From: Paralvinella palmiformis
Taxonomy: Eukaryota; Annelida; Polychaeta; Terebellida; Alvinellidae
Assembly: GCA_025642065.1 (NCBI GenBank)
Contig: JAODUP010000084.1
Coordinates: 51,001-115,000 of the forward strand
Direction of reading: 5' to 3'
DNA: 64,000 nucleotides
Under the pieces are notes generated by a model. The model did no database searches. It saw nothing but the letters and a program-made list of their open reading frames with translations, and was not told the DNA's origin. Every line of letters starts with the position of its first letter. The stretch's first letter is position 1. A program made the translations under genes and the position numbers. Positions 1 to 12,333 of the stretch are shown in pieces.

Positions 1-336
1 CTCCACTAGAACCAGGCTTAGATTCATGAGTCATCTAGTAAGCATGTGACGGAACAGTAGCTTTAGCAGATTTGTGATGTCATTCATTTAAGTCATTTTG
101 TTAGAACTGCTTCATGCATGTTATAATGTTGTGTCATTTATTTAGACAACATAAAAAAAAATTATGTTTGCCGAACACTTGGTGTGTTCTGTCATAATGG
201 AGAGCTACCAACATGCAGTCTGACAGATGATCTCGAAGAGGAATTGTATTCCCCTGATAGAGTCCCAAAATCATTACTGTAAAGGCCAACTCTTAAGTTA
301 CAAACACAGAAGCCAGCTCCTAACTGCAGTGCTCAC
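1..336. other. intron sequence of SLC30A9 at the left edge
   Basis: No coding exon could be found here on either strand. The stretch lies downstream (minus strand) of the last visible SLC30A9 exon, whose donor is at 336/335, so it should be intron leading to C-terminal exons outside the window. Confidence 0.6.
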
Positions 337-2385
337 CTTCCAACAAGTGCGATGCTGTTTGTATAAATGATGAATGAAGCAACACCACCTAACAGTGATC
401 CAATGAGAAGCGATCCTATGGCATCGGGCACTGGGCTGCCAGTAAAATGTGTTATGCCCATACAAGACAGGGCTATGGTCACGCCCATAACAGCTGCTAA
501 ATCCTCTAACAGTACCACATTTGTGCTGGGATCCTGGCCACGAAGTACTGGAAGATAAACACATATATGTGTCACATGTCTATCCCATGATTGATTTTAA
601 ATGTTCGTGTTCACGGTGCCTACCTATGACGTTAGTTATGACTACAGATTGTGTCATAATGGTCTATAGAATTCACTATGACTACAGATTAAAGTATGCT
701 GGTAATCATGAAGTTTACACTATGTTCACATTCACATCACTTACTGTATTCTATCAAACCCATATTCTGAGCTTTAGATCTTTGTCTCACTTGATTAAAT
801 GCAATAAGAAGTGTAGCTGAAATGTAATAAATCAAATATATATTGGTAATTTATTCATAAAACATGATATACATATGAGTGTGTTTACATAAAGAGTAAA
901 TTTTTTGCGCATGAGTTTTGAGAATATTTTGACTACCATATAAAATGTATCCTGGTCAAAGGAAATTAACATTCAAGAAATGATATCCACATCTCAATAT
1001 TTGTTAACATTGATTTTCTGTGATGATTTTCTTACCTTCTACTTTTTCATAGAAAATAAATATTAACATAAGGCAATAAGGAATCAGTCAAGGTTGCTTT
1101 CGCTGATAATTTTGTATCATTCAAATACTTTATCATGGGGTTCACGCACATTTTGACATCTCAGATTCCAGGACCTTCCAATGTCAAATTCAAGGACCTT
1201 TTCAATGAATTCGCGAACTTTTAATGCACAAAGATACACCCATATTTTGGAAGATGCGTAATGACTGAATTTCTGTATGCTTATGATTAGAAATATAGAT
1301 CTATATGTCCAAATTCCAGAACTTTCAAGGACCTCTACAAAAATTCCAGGACTTTCCAGGCCTGGAATCCAAATTTCAGGACTTTCCAGGTTTTCAAGGA
1401 CCTGTGCAAATCCTGTTTTTACATACTTCATACTGATGTATCACTGTATGAGGTTTTTTGAATGGCTCCTGTCAGTAAGAGCACATTATTAAATGTACAT
1501 TATTATTACTATAATAAATTAAATCTGTAAGTAAAATTAAAGCCTGAACAATAACATACATTCTATGTCATGGTAGTGGAACATCTAATTGCCTATGTTA
1601 TTAAATTACTAAGAACACGAGTATTCTCCCTCTCACATATGCACTCATGCACACAATATCATTTCAGACAAATGTGAAAATCATACCTCCTTCGGAAAAA
1701 AATGATCCCATTAATATAGCCATTGCCTGAAATGAAACACACAACACATGACATATTACTGCATCCAACAAACACTACTTCACTTATTTCTTTTAATATA
1801 CTTCATCAATCTTATAACTGAAAAGAATATCTTTAGGCTAAATTTGTAAGCTGATCATTCAGTGATAGCTAACCCAAAAAAGGGATTCCATTTGTTCAGG
1901 ATGTAGGAGGCCTTGTAATCCGTGGTACACGGACAGACCAGTGCCGAGAAAGAAAATGCCAACACCACTGATTAGAGAGGACACATTACGGAAAGTCATC
2001 CAACCATATCTAGAAAAAATCAACATAATGCATCTAAGCACATTCAAAGCACAACAGCAAATAGACATTTAAGACCATATACTATGATGTCACTATAAAA
2101 ACTAGGATTAAGTATATCACGAAAATGTCTTAAGCTACTGTAATTTATTATTAACTGTCTGAATTAATGGGTAGTTTTAGATTGTAGTTTGACAGTATTC
2201 AGTTATAAAATATATGTGAAAACAGTTCATTAACTATTACTTATACTTACGGGTGTTCCATATCTGGTTCTTTCAGTGACTGATGAATACCAATAGCTAA
2301 TATAATCTGATATATAAAAAGGATAAGCTGTCAGTGAATTTATGTCTTTTAATTGAATAATTTTGTATACCTGAATTTTTTAGGC

Positions 2386-2422
<37 letters not shown>

Positions 2423-5400
2423 TAACCACCTGGTTAGCAGTATCAGCCAGTGAATGAATAAACTCGGAAAACATACTATGTGATCCTGTACACAACCATG
2501 CCCACAACTTCATAAAACAATTGACAGCATTACTGAAAACAGATTACACTTAATTATATGACACATTGTGACATGGCCAATATCTAACTAGGAAAAAGTC
2601 AGCTGTGCAGCTAAGTTAACCAGAATACAATAGGTAAGATATTTTATCGTAGTTAAGCAAAGACTAATTTATTTTTACTTACACAACTACAGCATAAAGC
2701 ACCACCTTGCCAGATCCTAATTTGAAGATACTTTGTTTGTCCTGAAAACAAATAACATATTGACGACATGAACTACTGAAAACATCTTAAAATTGTTCAC
2801 TTTAATAAAGAAGATACATGCATCATTTTATTGATAACTTACACCTATTAAGAAGTGGTGTAACCAAAGTTAAAGGTGAACAGTGAGTTCCTAACAAACA
2901 TCCAAGTTCCTTAATCATGTACTATTTTGGCATCATGATCAGTATGAAACACGAGATCAAATCCACGTAGTCAATTCCAATCAATTATTTTGTGAGAATA
3001 CTATAATATAATATATTTTGCAGATATTATCAATTCTAAATTTTCCAGTGTTTATATTCATAATTGTTTAGATTCTGTGCCTTATTCTCACATGCACACA
3101 CACCCATGCACAACCAAGCAGAAAATAAACCACATCTCTCACAACCAATACCAAAAAAGATTTATGCAACTTCATTTGTTCTCTAGTTGTACTCAGATGA
3201 ATATTATTATCTGACAAAAAAGCAGTAAAAAATAGTTCACTCTCAACAAGTATCGTCATTTTCTGTATTCCCTTACGGAAACCAAGATATTGTAAGAATG
3301 CCGACATATAACCCTGTGTTAAAACAGGCCGCTACATTGTCACTGATTGTGTGTTACAGATGAACGAATATTAAGTTATTGTTATTGAAATAATTGAACA
3401 TAAGTGAATTACTATGAGAGAGAAGTAGCTCGGCTCACCAAACTTGACCCAGCAGGATTGAAATAGTAAGCCTGTTCTTCCTGCTGACCATAATGTGTTT
3501 CCCGATATTCTCTCTTTGCCTTTTTTTCAATGAACAAATCTGAGAAATAAAAAAATAGTGGTCAATTGTGAAAGTGATACAAGATGACACACAATCAGCG
3601 ATGTTATGCATCAATTATTAATTTTCTTTCTATAAGAAAAAAAAACAGTATTTCCATTTAGTTTCATTAAACTTGTTTACTGACAACTTTTTACAACCAG
3701 AGAGCTAAAACATAATCTTATTGGGGCAATTTAGGTTTGAAGGAAATAACCATGTCTTCATCGTTTATGCATAAATCTAGTCCAATAGCCTGGCCTTCTG
3801 ACACATAATAATTTGAACATCAATGTACAATACATTAATCAATAAGACATTTCTATAACATCAAATTCAATAAACTTGTATCTAGTAATGACTCCTCATC
3901 AGCACATAGCAAGTTCTCCCCATATTACTCAGCCTGTCTCTGTAATGGAGTTCAGTTATTTAGCCTTATTTGAAACCATAATCAGGAGGTTTGCAGGCCA
4001 GTGCTCTAACAAATGAACCATTGGGACATCCCTGTAATAGAAGGAGTTGCGACATGGGACCCTTTGCTCACAGTACGATGTAAGTTCAACTCTCATTTGC
4101 GGTGCTAAAGTAGTGTTTTCTTCAAGCCTGGCAACAGGCAGTCTTCAGTTTCTTCACTGAGGTAGCCAGTAATGTAAATATCTACAAGTACTGTCAGGTC
4201 TTTATAACTATTATTTATATTTATATATATATATTACAATTATGATCAATTACAGTTTTTATGCCATGATTTTTTATCACTCACTTCTTTCTGCTATATA
4301 ACAACAAATTAGCATTGAAGGGGATAGGTCAGCAAGAATACAACAGCAGATCGGCAAAAGGAAACACTATATTTCCCCTAGTGTTCTTTTAGCATGGTTA
4401 GTTATTAAACAATGATACTAACTGTGAATGCACTGTCATTCATCATATGTGACAAACGATTAAAAAAAACTGTTTTCCTGGTATGGCTGTGTAGAAACTT
4501 CATTTTGATTATTACATGCCTACAATGTGTTAGTGTTGCCAGCACCTTATGATTGATTGGAGTCAGTACTTTTTTCCAGATAGGGGATCGGACACTTTTT
4601 TTAATTATATGTATTGTATTTATATTTGAGCTTTCCAAAATGAAAAGTTTTTATATTTAAAAACTTTCATAAAATATTTGATTTTTAAATACATTTTCAA
4701 AAAACATTAAAATAGTTTTAACAATTGGCTTTATGTATTTATCTGAATAGTATATGTGATTTTTGTCAAAAGTATTACAAAATGTGTGCATCAAAAGAAA
4801 TAAAGGGGAAAATTTTGTAACATATTTGAAAGATATTTGTATTTGAAATACTTTTAAAAGTGTGTGTATTTGTATTTAAATACGTTAACATTTGAATGTA
4901 TTTGTATTTAATATGATGAAAAGTAATTGTAATTAAATACTTGGATCAGATCAGAACTAGCTCATAGTTGTACAGTTGAACAGGTATGGTGAAATATTAA
5001 AAATAGTACTCAAAATTGTATCAATCTAAAATCAAATCAATATTTCAGTTACATCTACTGTTCTCTATGTGTCAGGGTATTAATTCATATGATTGTTTAC
5101 CATATTGTCTGTCAGAGGCAGATGACCATTTTTGCAGCAAGTTTTCAATCATATACTGGGTAATTATCACATGATGGTATATTTTATTCCAAAGACTGTT
5201 AGCATTTCAAAATACACCATAACAAAGTTATTCAAGAATATGCTTTGAACAATTTAAAAAAACATTAAATAAAAAATGCTATTAGTTATTAATACAAAAA
5301 TGATTTTAAATATCTTTACCATGGTATACTGGATTAATTATGAAAAATAAAAATAAAAAGCTATTTTGATACCTAAGCTGTGATGGACTTTGTGTTACAA

Positions 5401-8400
5401 GCACAGTTAAAATCTAGTTCACAAGTCTGTTAATGGTAAATTCCCAACATACATCACAACAAAAACACAAGGTCTGGGACTCCTTCACTTCAAATGTCTC
5501 ATACTTTTTTTTAAAATATAGGAGCACAAGACAAGGTGTAAGAAAAGTACCCACTCTGGTATCCAAGGCAAATAAAACCATTGTTGAGCTCGGAACTATT
5601 ACACAAAGCTTGCCCAGTGAACTAATATTAATTTGAGGCAAATATGCTAATAAAGATATTATTTTGTGTTGATATTTTAACTGAAACTGTAATATATTTT
5701 GACACCTTATCTAAGCTAACATGTTGGCACTTTGTGAAGTGATGTTTATAAATTTGATGATGGCTTGTGGATGTAACACCAGTAAATTTGGTGATGTAAC
5801 AATTTAATCCAAGAAAAGCCATTCAGTTATGGAACAATGTTACTACAGGGTAGCCATCAGATAATCTGCTAAGTCTTCTATTAGTACTATGACAACAGCT
5901 AGTCAGGATCATCAACAGCCTGAGATAAAGATTCATATGATATACTATTTGATGGGTGCTTTGTACTGATCATACTTGAGTAAAGGTTAAGTTACAGCAG
6001 AAGGGCTACTCCTCAGAAAAATCAAATTATCAGATGAACCAACCCACAAACATAGATATGGCCGAGATCTGAATCTGTCCTGGTGCTTCATAACAAAGTG
6101 CATTTGAACTGCACTACATAGTAGTTCCTTGTTCTTTGGAAGACATATTTGGCACAAAGACACTGATTAAATAGGTGATATGTTTTTGTATTCTGACAAA
6201 AATAAACAATACAGAATGTTGATCATGGTACCACAAATAAAGTTGGAGATGTTTTAATAGTATCTTGTCTGCTAAACCTTTTGGCAGGCTGGTATGATTA
6301 AAAGCATACCAGCACTATTGGCTGTAAAATGATGTGAGCTTATTTTATACACTGGTCAAGTGAGTTATTAAAAAACCTTTTCTTTCGAAATATTCTTCTC
6401 TACTTGTGACTGTATTTTCCCTTAGAGAATAACAGTTCTGTGCTTGTAAATTGACATGATTGTCAATGTTTATTAATATTAAACACACACACTAAGTTAT
6501 TTTTGACATACCTGCTCCATTTTTACATCCTCCTCTTCATCACTTTTATCATCTGTATCTTTACACATAATTTACAAAACAATAACTTTACCAAACTTCT
6601 TAGACATATTAAAACTTATGAACATAAATTAAGTTTTTTTTACTATAACCACCCATTTCTAAAACAAATAACTTTACTTACATCTGTTTCGACTTTTGTC
6701 TATTAATTCACGCCTCTTTTTTTCTGCCATCAGTTTTTCTAAACTTCCCCACTTGTTTAGGGCACTTATAGACGAAAAAATAAATAAAGTAAGGCTGGCT
6801 GTATGAAGACAAAAGGATTAATGGAATTTTTATACTGATATCTGAAGATGCATCCATCCACCTACACGCAGATATATATTTATCTTACATCCTTTCCACA
6901 TCCTTCTGAAGATATACAGTTATGGCTCCTCTCTCTGGATATGGACTTCTGCGGCGTATACGTGGCAGATCATACAAATCACTGAAATAGAGATGGCACT
7001 TCCAATTATAATAAAGATTACGTGAAACTACAAAACCAGCTTCATTATGTACATACATCAAGGTAACAAGTGGCACATCTGTTCTACTCACCTAGATTCG
7101 AGCAAATATTCCTTCATAGCTCTTAGAGGAGTCACATAGATATTATCGTAGTATGACTGAGATATATCTATCTTGTGTCGCATTTTCAGGGTTGGCTGAA
7201 CTGGAAATGGAATAAAAGAACACGAGGTTAACAAACATTCTTCCATTCCTGGAGTTTATTTATTTTTACAATTATTTAACAGTGACAAGAAAGTCCAGTA
7301 ACCTCAATATTTAACTGTTAGAAATAACCAGCCATGGAGAAACTGTAATCAAGTGTGAGATTAGGCTTAATTAGATTTGCAAAAATTATATTTCTTTTAA
7401 GTTTCCTTCATTAAATCAGTACAGATAATGGGTGTTTTTAATTTTAACTAATTTGAAAAGTCATTGAATCTCAAATGATTGCCTTAGTTTGTAGCCAGCC
7501 CACTGATTACAAAATGATAAAATATATTGGCCTGATATTATGAGTGCTGATCACCGTAGTCTACTCTATTTCACAAGATAAGTCTCAGCTTTCATACCCA
7601 GGTTCTCATACAGCACGTTTATTAGTCTAATGTACGTATTCTGTATTTTTCTTCTTTTAGAATCTATCTACATGTACTTTATTGACAAATTAGCACAGGG
7701 CCTGCAGAACTACACTAATTATTTGGAGAAATGGCATAGGACTTACAAGTGACACAACTATCAAATATAAAGCACATAAATATCTGCCATAATAAGCTGA
7801 GCCAGTAACATTAAAACAATCCTAAATCCAGGTATCTTGTGATTCTGTTTTAATTAAATTGAAGATACTGTAGTGTATCTTAATAAATCCATACATCCAA
7901 CTTAAGTCGTTAATTTTTAATTCAAACTTCTCAAATAGCTGCAATATATCTCTTATCAGACCACCATACGAATAGACATATATCTTGCTTCACTTTTTAT
8001 GTTGCCAAATTATTGAATGAAAGTTATTTGGAAAGTAAACCCATTTGTTTGGGTTATTAACCTCAGTACTGGTCACACCTGAAACGTATGGTACATGATG
8101 ATAATGAGCGATTCAATTACCACTGGCGCCACCATGCGACTGAATTTCATACTATGGTCATACTATGAAAAACTGTGTTGCATGGCAATTTACATGTCTA
8201 GTCGTTGATGAATGTCTTACTGAAAAGCTGTAAATAGGCTATTTACCAGCTATATTTGATTATATTTATAGTCCATTAAGGGCATGTGATCTCCAGGTCA
8301 TAATTTTGAATTTATTAGGAATGGCATAGACTACATCCAATAGATATATGCCACTAAACTAAGTAATGTTCAGCATGATTTGCAGTGAACTGTTTTATTT

Positions 8401-9628
8401 TCTAAATCAGCCATTCGTGCAATGTTTACTACATGTAAATGTCAAGGGTGTTAATACTCTAATGTAATAAAAAAATATTTTATAATATACAGGTACACTC
8501 TCCACTAAATATTTAAAAAATCATCAAAATCAATTTACATTCAGCTAAAAGTTTAATTTTAAAATAATTTATTTAATCCATTGAAACCCCTGCTAAAAAT
8601 CAACATAACTATGTCATTCATCTGGAAAAATCAGTCCACTCAATCATTGGGTTATTCCATTAAATCCTTTGGAAAGACACAATCGTTCAGCTGAAATACT
8701 AGTCTCAGTCTGCGTGTAATATGAAATAATTTGCTGAAAGATTTCCAGTATTTACCATTAGTGAAAAATTACCATCCTCTATTAACAGTGGGCACCATAG
8801 CTGTTTCTAACCCGAGACCACAGTTGGTAACCGATGCAACATATTTCACCTGGATTGGTCTATTGTATTTCATTAATTTCAGCCATAATCATTATTAATT
8901 ACTGTGAGTTGCAACTCAGCACTTGTGACAATCCATACATTCAAACTGTTTTATACAAGAATACCATTCAGACATCAGACAATTTGGCAATGAATTGGAA
9001 TATTTGATTCATAAAGACTACAACAATCAGTAAATATTTACAAAAGCAAAGTTACTACAAAATATGTTAATTATTTATGTCAGTAGTACCTTTCACTATG
9101 GTGTCTATTACATCTTTGAGTTTACTCATCTTGGACTTGTCAGATTTTCCTTCACTAGAGTCATCTGCCGACTGATCACTACTGGATGACATAACACGAC
9201 TAGCATTCTTCATGAAAGTATTTGGCATAAATGTGAGGTATTTATTAGAGTATTTCTCTGCTGACATGTGGAACCTTTTTGCTTGACACTCTGAAACCAA
9301 CATATAAAGAACACAATGAAAATATGTTATGGACTGAAAGATAATGATGATCAAATGCAACACAAGGAGAGGGAGGCTAACGACATTCCAACTGCATATA
9401 TATATATGATTTGTTATTAGTTTCAAAAATTTAAATAAGGAATTTGGTATAGTCAAACGTTTATTACAGCAAAAACTTCTAAACATGATTAATTATTTTT
9501 AAACATTTACCAAGACACAGCATTCCCAAGCGTTTCCATGCTCCATGGCTTCCAGGAATTTGCATAGCAGTTGACATGTGTGAAACTATCATGATTACAG
9601 GTCTCACAGGCAATGATGATTTCATCAT
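337..9628 (-). CDS. SLC30A9: SLC30A9 / ZnT9 mitochondrial zinc transporter, 3' end missing
   Basis: Cation-diffusion-facilitator family protein. The human protein exports zinc from mitochondria and is about 568 residues long. Coding exons in transcript order: 9628-9511, 9290-9090, 7200-7092, 6981-6889, 6764-6682, 3539-3439, 2741-2683, 2532-2430, 2306-2251, 2009-1874, 1726-1687, 816-745, 547-337. All have AG/GT borders and join in frame, giving 460 residues. About 110 C-terminal residues lie beyond position 1. Visible landmarks: a basic N terminus that suits mitochondrial import; IRRRSP (about 151-156), which is also in human ZnT9; the first membrane segment (about 246-270); SEFIHSLADTANQ (277-289) with the HSLAD metal-site motif; SLISGVGIF, SEGATLL and DPSTNVVLLED (395-405). 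The first ATG is chosen because an in-frame TAG lies 9 bases upstream, although a further 5' exon is possible. The 40-bp and 72-bp exons are short but restore exactly the residues expected between HPYG and DPSTN. Confidence 0.93.
1130..1425. mobile_element. hAT-like non-autonomous element remnant in an SLC30A9 intron
   Basis: The region repeats short blocks related to TTCCAGGACTTTCCAGG and TTCAAGGACCT, and contains a perfect 14-bp palindrome at 1354-1367. Read on the minus strand, the right end begins CAGGATTTGCACAGGTCC, which resembles the terminal sequence of a widespread hAT group. No target duplication was identified, so the borders are approximate. Confidence 0.4.
1438..1500. repeat. dispersed repeat, copy 1 of 2 (second at 26689)
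   Basis: Shares GTATCACTG, then TTTGAATGGCTCCTG, then AGTAA and CACATTATTAA, in the same order and spacing, with 26689-26760. Family not recognised. Confidence 0.6.
2387..2420. repeat. (AC)17 microsatellite next to a splice donor
   Basis: Seventeen AC units in SLC30A9. On the transcribed strand this is (GU)17 beginning only 9 bases into the intron that follows the 2430-2532 exon. Confidence 0.95.
3540..6681 (-). other. 3.1-kb intron of SLC30A9
   Basis: No coding exon is needed here, because the flanking exons join in frame. It contains a tRNA-like remnant (3961-4032) and AT-rich sequence around 4630-4920. I see no other structure. Confidence 0.6.
3961..4032 (-). repeat. tRNA-Cys-like SINE remnant
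   Basis: On the minus strand there is a box-A-like stretch (TGGTTCATTTGTTAGAGC), an anticodon-loop-like CTGCAAA (GCA, cysteine) and a degraded box B (GGTTTCAAATAA) at roughly tRNA spacing. The acceptor stem is poor, so this is a SINE head or pseudogene and not a working tRNA. Confidence 0.45.
7201..9089 (-). other. 1.9-kb intron of SLC30A9
   Basis: No exon, RNA gene or recognisable mobile element seen. The exons on both sides join in frame across it. Confidence 0.6.
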
Positions 9629-11160
9629 AGATATCTATTAAATAAAATGAAACAATTTATTATAGACATACATGCTTATTAAATAATCTAATAATGATAA
9701 TCAGTCTGTCTAATCAAAATGTCTGTTTTCTTAACATACCTCACTGAAATCAAAGATTCAACAGCTGGTTCTCGAATCAGCTAAATGCATAGCTGGCTAA
9801 TTTTAACTAAACCAGTACTTTACAATCACAAACAAGTCAGAATCAGATTTATAATCCGACCTATAATCTAGATCTACGAGAAACACTCAAACAGTGACTA
9901 GGCACAAGTAGATCTAATACGGTTCGAACTGTGACTCAGTCACCTTTATTTTGAACTAAAGCACATATAAACACAACTATATCTCAGTTGTAATTAAGCA
10001 GGGAACACATATAAGACCATCTTTCCCATCAATAACATCATGGATCATATTACACTAAACTGAGAACACAACCCACTGAAGGTTCTTGAGGTTCTCAGAT
10101 TAAACTCTTAAATACAAGCGTACATCACTTTCGATACATCACATATTAATTTATAATATTAATTTATGGCGCTTAATTAGGGCAATAGTTGTATACATTT
10201 TACTGATTTTTAACACAATATAATTATATAAAGAAAATACCAACTAAAATTGAAATTTATTTGGTGCTATATTCTTTGTTACACAATTTAGTAAATACGG
10301 ACTGCGTACGTCCAACATCCAATGACATATTACGACAAAATAAATTACATAAAACCGAACCTATGGCATAAATATTACTTGTAGATTTTTAAGATGTTAC
10401 AAAAGTATAAATTATAGCTAATAGCTTAATATATATATATGTAAAAACATTAACTATATGTTATAAATAATTATTTAACACATATTGATCAATAATACTT
10501 TTGTTATTAATTAATACAATCAAACCAAACACCTACACAAGTCATAAAGTACATTTTTATTTAATTAGTTTTGTATTCTATATTAAATTCAGTGTAAATT
10601 GGCAAATTCAGGGATAATACAAAGTAAATATGTTATTTTTCAATGACATTCCAGGACAATCTGGTATTTGATCATTGCCAACATTGCCAGCTGTCAGATA
10701 CCACTTCCTGTTTTTAATTCTGAGTGATGTGGTAGGTTATAATTAATGACTGATCAATAAAGTTTGTGAGCTATATAAACTGTCATATGTGTCAAGGTAA
10801 CTAAAATAATGGACTAGTTTGTAATTTATAGACTCTCAAAGTAACCGTAGTCTTTCTTACTGACCGATCAATCACACGAAGTAGTTTCAGTGTGGTGTAT
10901 CTAGACCTATATTATTATATATACTCAGATTTTGATAGCAGATAATCATTATAAATTTAAAATTGGAATACATCAGCTACACCATTTTGTATTCTCCTGC
11001 TGCATTTAAATACCACAAAGAAGTGTTAGTCTTGCATTATTACTGGAGACCCGCAAAACATCACAGCTTTGTATAATATATACTGATACCACATCTACGG
11101 AGTAGTGATAGCACAGCCTGTTAAAACATCGGTCAGGTCTTATTTTCTATGCAAGATATT
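9629..11160. other. upstream flank of SLC30A9, no gene seen
   Basis: AT-rich, with no long reading frame and no recognised repeat. It should contain the SLC30A9 promoter and any 5' untranslated exon, but I could not place either. Confidence 0.4.
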
Positions 11161-12090
11161 TCTTATTTAATGGATCACAGCAGATTGTAACACTCCCTAA
11201 TCCAATGTTGGTCTAATCTGGACTTGAATGTATTTAATGTGTGACTGTCTACTATGTGTGCTGGTAACTGTTCCAATCATTTGTCACTCTTTGGTTAAAT
11301 ACATTTTGCCTCAGACTTGATCTTGAGCGGTACTTCACTAGCTTCAGGCTATGCCCTCTGGCATTTGATATGTCAGCCAGTGAGAAGAATTGGTTAGATT
11401 CCAGCCTGTCTAAAAGGACTTCATGCACCTGAAGCATGTTGCCTCGTCTCCTATGATAGCACAAAGATGGGAGTCTCAGGGCTTCTAACCTATCTCCTCT
11501 ATATGGCAGACTTCTCAAGTTCAGTATCAGCTTTGTGACTCTCCTCTGGATTTGTTCGACTTCCATCTTGTGACGTTGGAAGCTTGGATAACAGATCACA
11601 TGTCCATATTCCAAATGAGGGTGTACCATAGTGGTAAATAGCCTGGGGAGTGTTGTTGATGAATATTGCTCTAACAAGTCCAAGCATTCTTGGTGCTTTG
11701 CTCACCACGTTGGACACATGCATATGGAATTTCAGATCCCCATCAATGGTGAACCTATAAGTCTTTCTCCTCTGTTATTGCTTCCAATGGGGTATTTCTC
11801 ATACTGTACTCATAATTTGAGTTTGTTGAGCCTAGATGGAGAACATTCCATTTGGCCTCATTAAATTCCATCTGCCATTTCTGAGACCAGTCCACTATTA
11901 TAACCAATTTAAGTCATCCTGGAGTTGTAGACAGTCCTCATGGGAACTTATACCCTGGAAGAGCTTGGTGTCATCTGCAAATAGCTTTGCAGTACATATG
12001 AAATCATCAGGCATGTCATTAATAAAAATGACAAACAGAATTGGTCCAAGTGCTTGCTTTAGTATCATACCAGATATGGATTAGTTATAT
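11160..12090 (-). mobile_element. LINE (non-LTR retrotransposon) remnant, reverse transcriptase and C-terminal part
   Basis: Read on the minus strand from about 12090, the reverse transcriptase active-site block FADDTKLFQ is followed by KWQMEFNEAKW, DLKFHMHVSNVV and MLGLVRAIF, then HPHLEYGHVI, IQRRVTKLI and LEALRLPSLCYHRRRG. These are the ordered landmarks of Jockey/CR1/L2-type LINE proteins. A last frame ends with CYNLL and a stop near 11170. At least two stops or frameshifts (near 11920 and 11255) break the frame, and the 5' half is absent, as expected for a 5'-truncated old insertion. Confidence 0.88.
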
Positions 12091-12333
12091 GCAGGATGGC
12101 CTAATGTGAATTCTAGTCTAGCATGTCATTATTTTGAAAAAGGGTGATTTGGAAATAATAGCATGAAATTCATTATTTGGAATGTGTGTGTGAACTGGTT
12201 CAATATTGTATGAACTTTCATAATTATAGTGGAAACATGATATCAATTATTGATTCAATACCTGGTGATATAATCAATATGATATTTCAAGGTACTGAGA
12301 ATTAAAAGTTTTTAGGACCAATAAACCCACCTA

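Noticed and set aside
9067..9486. 139-codon continuous frame as a single exon
   Set aside because: Only 9090-9290 belongs to SLC30A9; the rest is intron read-through, as shown by the acceptor at 9291 and the in-frame join to 9511-9628.
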